In this document: positions 5,334 through 6,351 of the stretch, piece by piece
Numbering within the stretch: position 1 is the first letter of the stretch
Layout of the letters: each line of letters begins with the position of its first letter
Assembly (NCBI GenBank): GCA_017537105.1
Contig: JAFWBZ010000194.1
Location: forward strand, 1 to 6,351
DNA from: Clostridia bacterium
GTDB lineage: Bacteria > Bacillota > Clostridia > Christensenellales > Aristaeellaceae
Direction: 5' to 3'
Length of the DNA: 6,351 bases
Program-made: the position numbers and the translations under genes
The notes under the pieces: model-generated
What the model saw: only the letters and a program-made list of their open reading frames with translations
Told to the model about the DNA's origin: nothing
Database searches by the model: none

Positions 5334-6351
5334 TCACCTCTCGTTACTCAGCTGGGCGGCCATTTCTTCGTAGTAGTTGTGCCGCATGCAGATCGCATCG
5401 CTCAGCGCGGCCATGCCGTCGATATGGCTCCGCGCGTTCATCTTGACCAGCCGCCGCCGGTTGGTCCCGTCCTCAAATTTCAAAGCGGCGTCCAGCATAT
5501 GCACCTTCATCAGGTCGTTGTCCCCGATGCACCGGAGCCGGCCGTCCTTGATCATGCCCTCCATGTCGATCAGCACCCCGGTCAGGTTGCTTCCCTGGCT
5601 GACGCTCTCCATGGAAAAGCCGTCCGCCTCCATGTCCTGCACGAGGTAAGCCGCGCTGTACCGGTCGTACCCGACCTTCAGACAAAGGATCTCATACTCC
5701 TTTTCCAGCATCCGGAACCAGTCATGCACGGCGTGGTAGTCCACGGTGTTCTCCCCGCAGACGGTCAACAGTCCCCGCTGCCGATAAATCTCATACGGCA
5801 GCCCGTCCCGGGCGGTCGCCTCTTCCACCTTGTTCGCCGGCATGAAGAACATGACGTCAAACCAGGTCACGCCATCTTTCTCTATGCAGACCACCGAGGC
5901 GGTTAAATCCACCGCAAGGCTGAGATCGATGCCGCCCAGCGCGTAGCTGTGTCGCAGATCCTCCAGCGTCTTGTTGTAGCCGAAGCACTTCTTCACGTCC
6001 TGGGCCGTCAACCATGCCTGGCTGCTGTTCTGCTTGATGTTGCAGTACTTCGTGAGGAATTCCGTCTTCTTGCTCAGGCTGCCCTCAGCAACCGCGATTT
6101 CCTCAAGCATATAATCAACACTGACGGAGACACCCAGGTTCGGGTTCGCCTTCTTCAGCTCGTTGATATCATTCCACTTGTCCACGTCGTCGATCATGTA
6201 TAAAAAAGGCGCGAGCCGTGTTTCCTTGCTCGTGCCCATGATGACCGCCGTGGACCGTTTGATCAGTTCGTCGAAGATGCCGTCATTCACATATCCGGCC
6301 GTGCTGATTGACAGCAGCATCGGGTGCCGGCGGGCGCCCAGTGCGCTCTTC
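5334..6351 (-). CDS. Phage terminase large subunit, C-terminal part (5' end beyond window)
   Basis: This is the packaging motor protein that cuts concatemeric phage DNA and pumps it through the portal using ATP. Only about 338 C-terminal residues are visible. The reading frame stays open through KSALGARRHP to the window edge, so the Met at 6320 is internal and the Walker A/B ATPase motifs lie outside. Numbering from that Met, ISTAG (residues 5-9) matches the ATPase coupling motif of this family, and KANPNLGVSVS (57-67) is a typical Terminase_1 segment. The RNase H-like nuclease domain follows, with acidic residues in GGIDLS (D132), GYDRYSAA (D219) and HIDGMAALSDA (D301, D308), as expected for the metal-binding site. 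The stop lies 5 bases before the portal ATG and inside the portal ribosome binding site, so the two are probably translationally coupled. The family call is very secure; the exact packaging type (cos or pac) cannot be told. Confidence 0.95.
   Translation of the reverse strand, partial: KSALGARRHPMLLSISTAGYVNDGIFDELIKRSTAVIMGTSKETRLAPFLYMIDDVDKWNDINELKKANPNLGVSVSVDYMLEEIAVAEGSLSKKTEFLTKYCNIKQNSSQAWLTAQDVKKCFGYNKTLEDLRHSYALGGIDLSLAVDLTASVVCIEKDGVTWFDVMFFMPANKVEEATARDGLPYEIYRQRGLLTVCGENTVDYHAVHDWFRMLEKEYEILCLKVGYDRYSAAYLVQDMEADGFSMESVSQGSNLTGVLIDMEGMIKDGRLRCIGDNDLMKVHMLDAALKFEDGTNRRRLVKMNARSHIDGMAALSDAICMRHNYYEEMAAQLSNER

Noticed and set aside
5329..5337. GTG at 5337 as the portal start.
   Set aside because: It falls within the ribosome binding site of the ATG at 5328 and has no site of its own at proper distance; MGLIDRIFGR is the usual portal N-terminus.

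Overview
This 6.35 kb window is the head and early-tail block of an HK97-type, long-tailed double-stranded DNA phage or prophage. Every gene I can support is on the minus strand, so the genes are read from position 6351 down to 1. In that order they are: large terminase (5' end beyond the window), portal, prohead protease, major capsid protein, gp6-like head-tail connector, head-closure protein, a 115-residue protein in the tail-terminator position, an HK97 gp10-like protein, the major tail (tube) protein, and the first 14 codons of the next tail gene, probably a tail assembly chaperone. No integrase, repressor, lysis, tRNA, CRISPR or accessory gene is visible. Whether this is an integrated prophage or a free phage cannot be decided from the window.

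The host is probably a GC-rich Firmicute, most likely a clostridial bacterium of the gut type. This is an inference. It rests on strong Shine-Dalgarno sequences (GGAGG or GAGGTGA, 6-10 bases before each ATG), GC-rich coding sequence, a phi13-type tail tube protein, and a head module that resembles those of Clostridia phages. No direct taxonomic marker is present.

The layout is very tight. Seven of the nine gene junctions overlap or are separated by at most 5 bases, which suggests one transcript and translational coupling. The only two real gaps are 66 bases after the capsid gene and 79 bases after the tail tube gene. Each gap holds a GC-rich hairpin followed by a U-run in the RNA. These are the two genes whose products are needed in hundreds of copies, so the hairpins may act as partial terminators or mRNA 3'-end stabilisers that set protein ratios. 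The hairpin after the tail tube gene is a textbook intrinsic terminator (15 bp stem, 6-base loop, six Ts).

Together the genes cover DNA packaging (terminase with portal), assembly and proteolytic maturation of the shell (protease acting on a capsid protein with its own N-terminal coiled-coil scaffold domain), and the neck and tail start (connector, closure, putative terminator, gp10-like, tube). The least expected signal is inside the capsid gene. A strong ribosome binding site and in-frame ATG at codon 81 sit at the boundary between the scaffold domain and the shell domain, so the gene could make a second product lacking the scaffold. I see no wholly new system here; this is an ordinary structural module with a few testable regulatory oddities.
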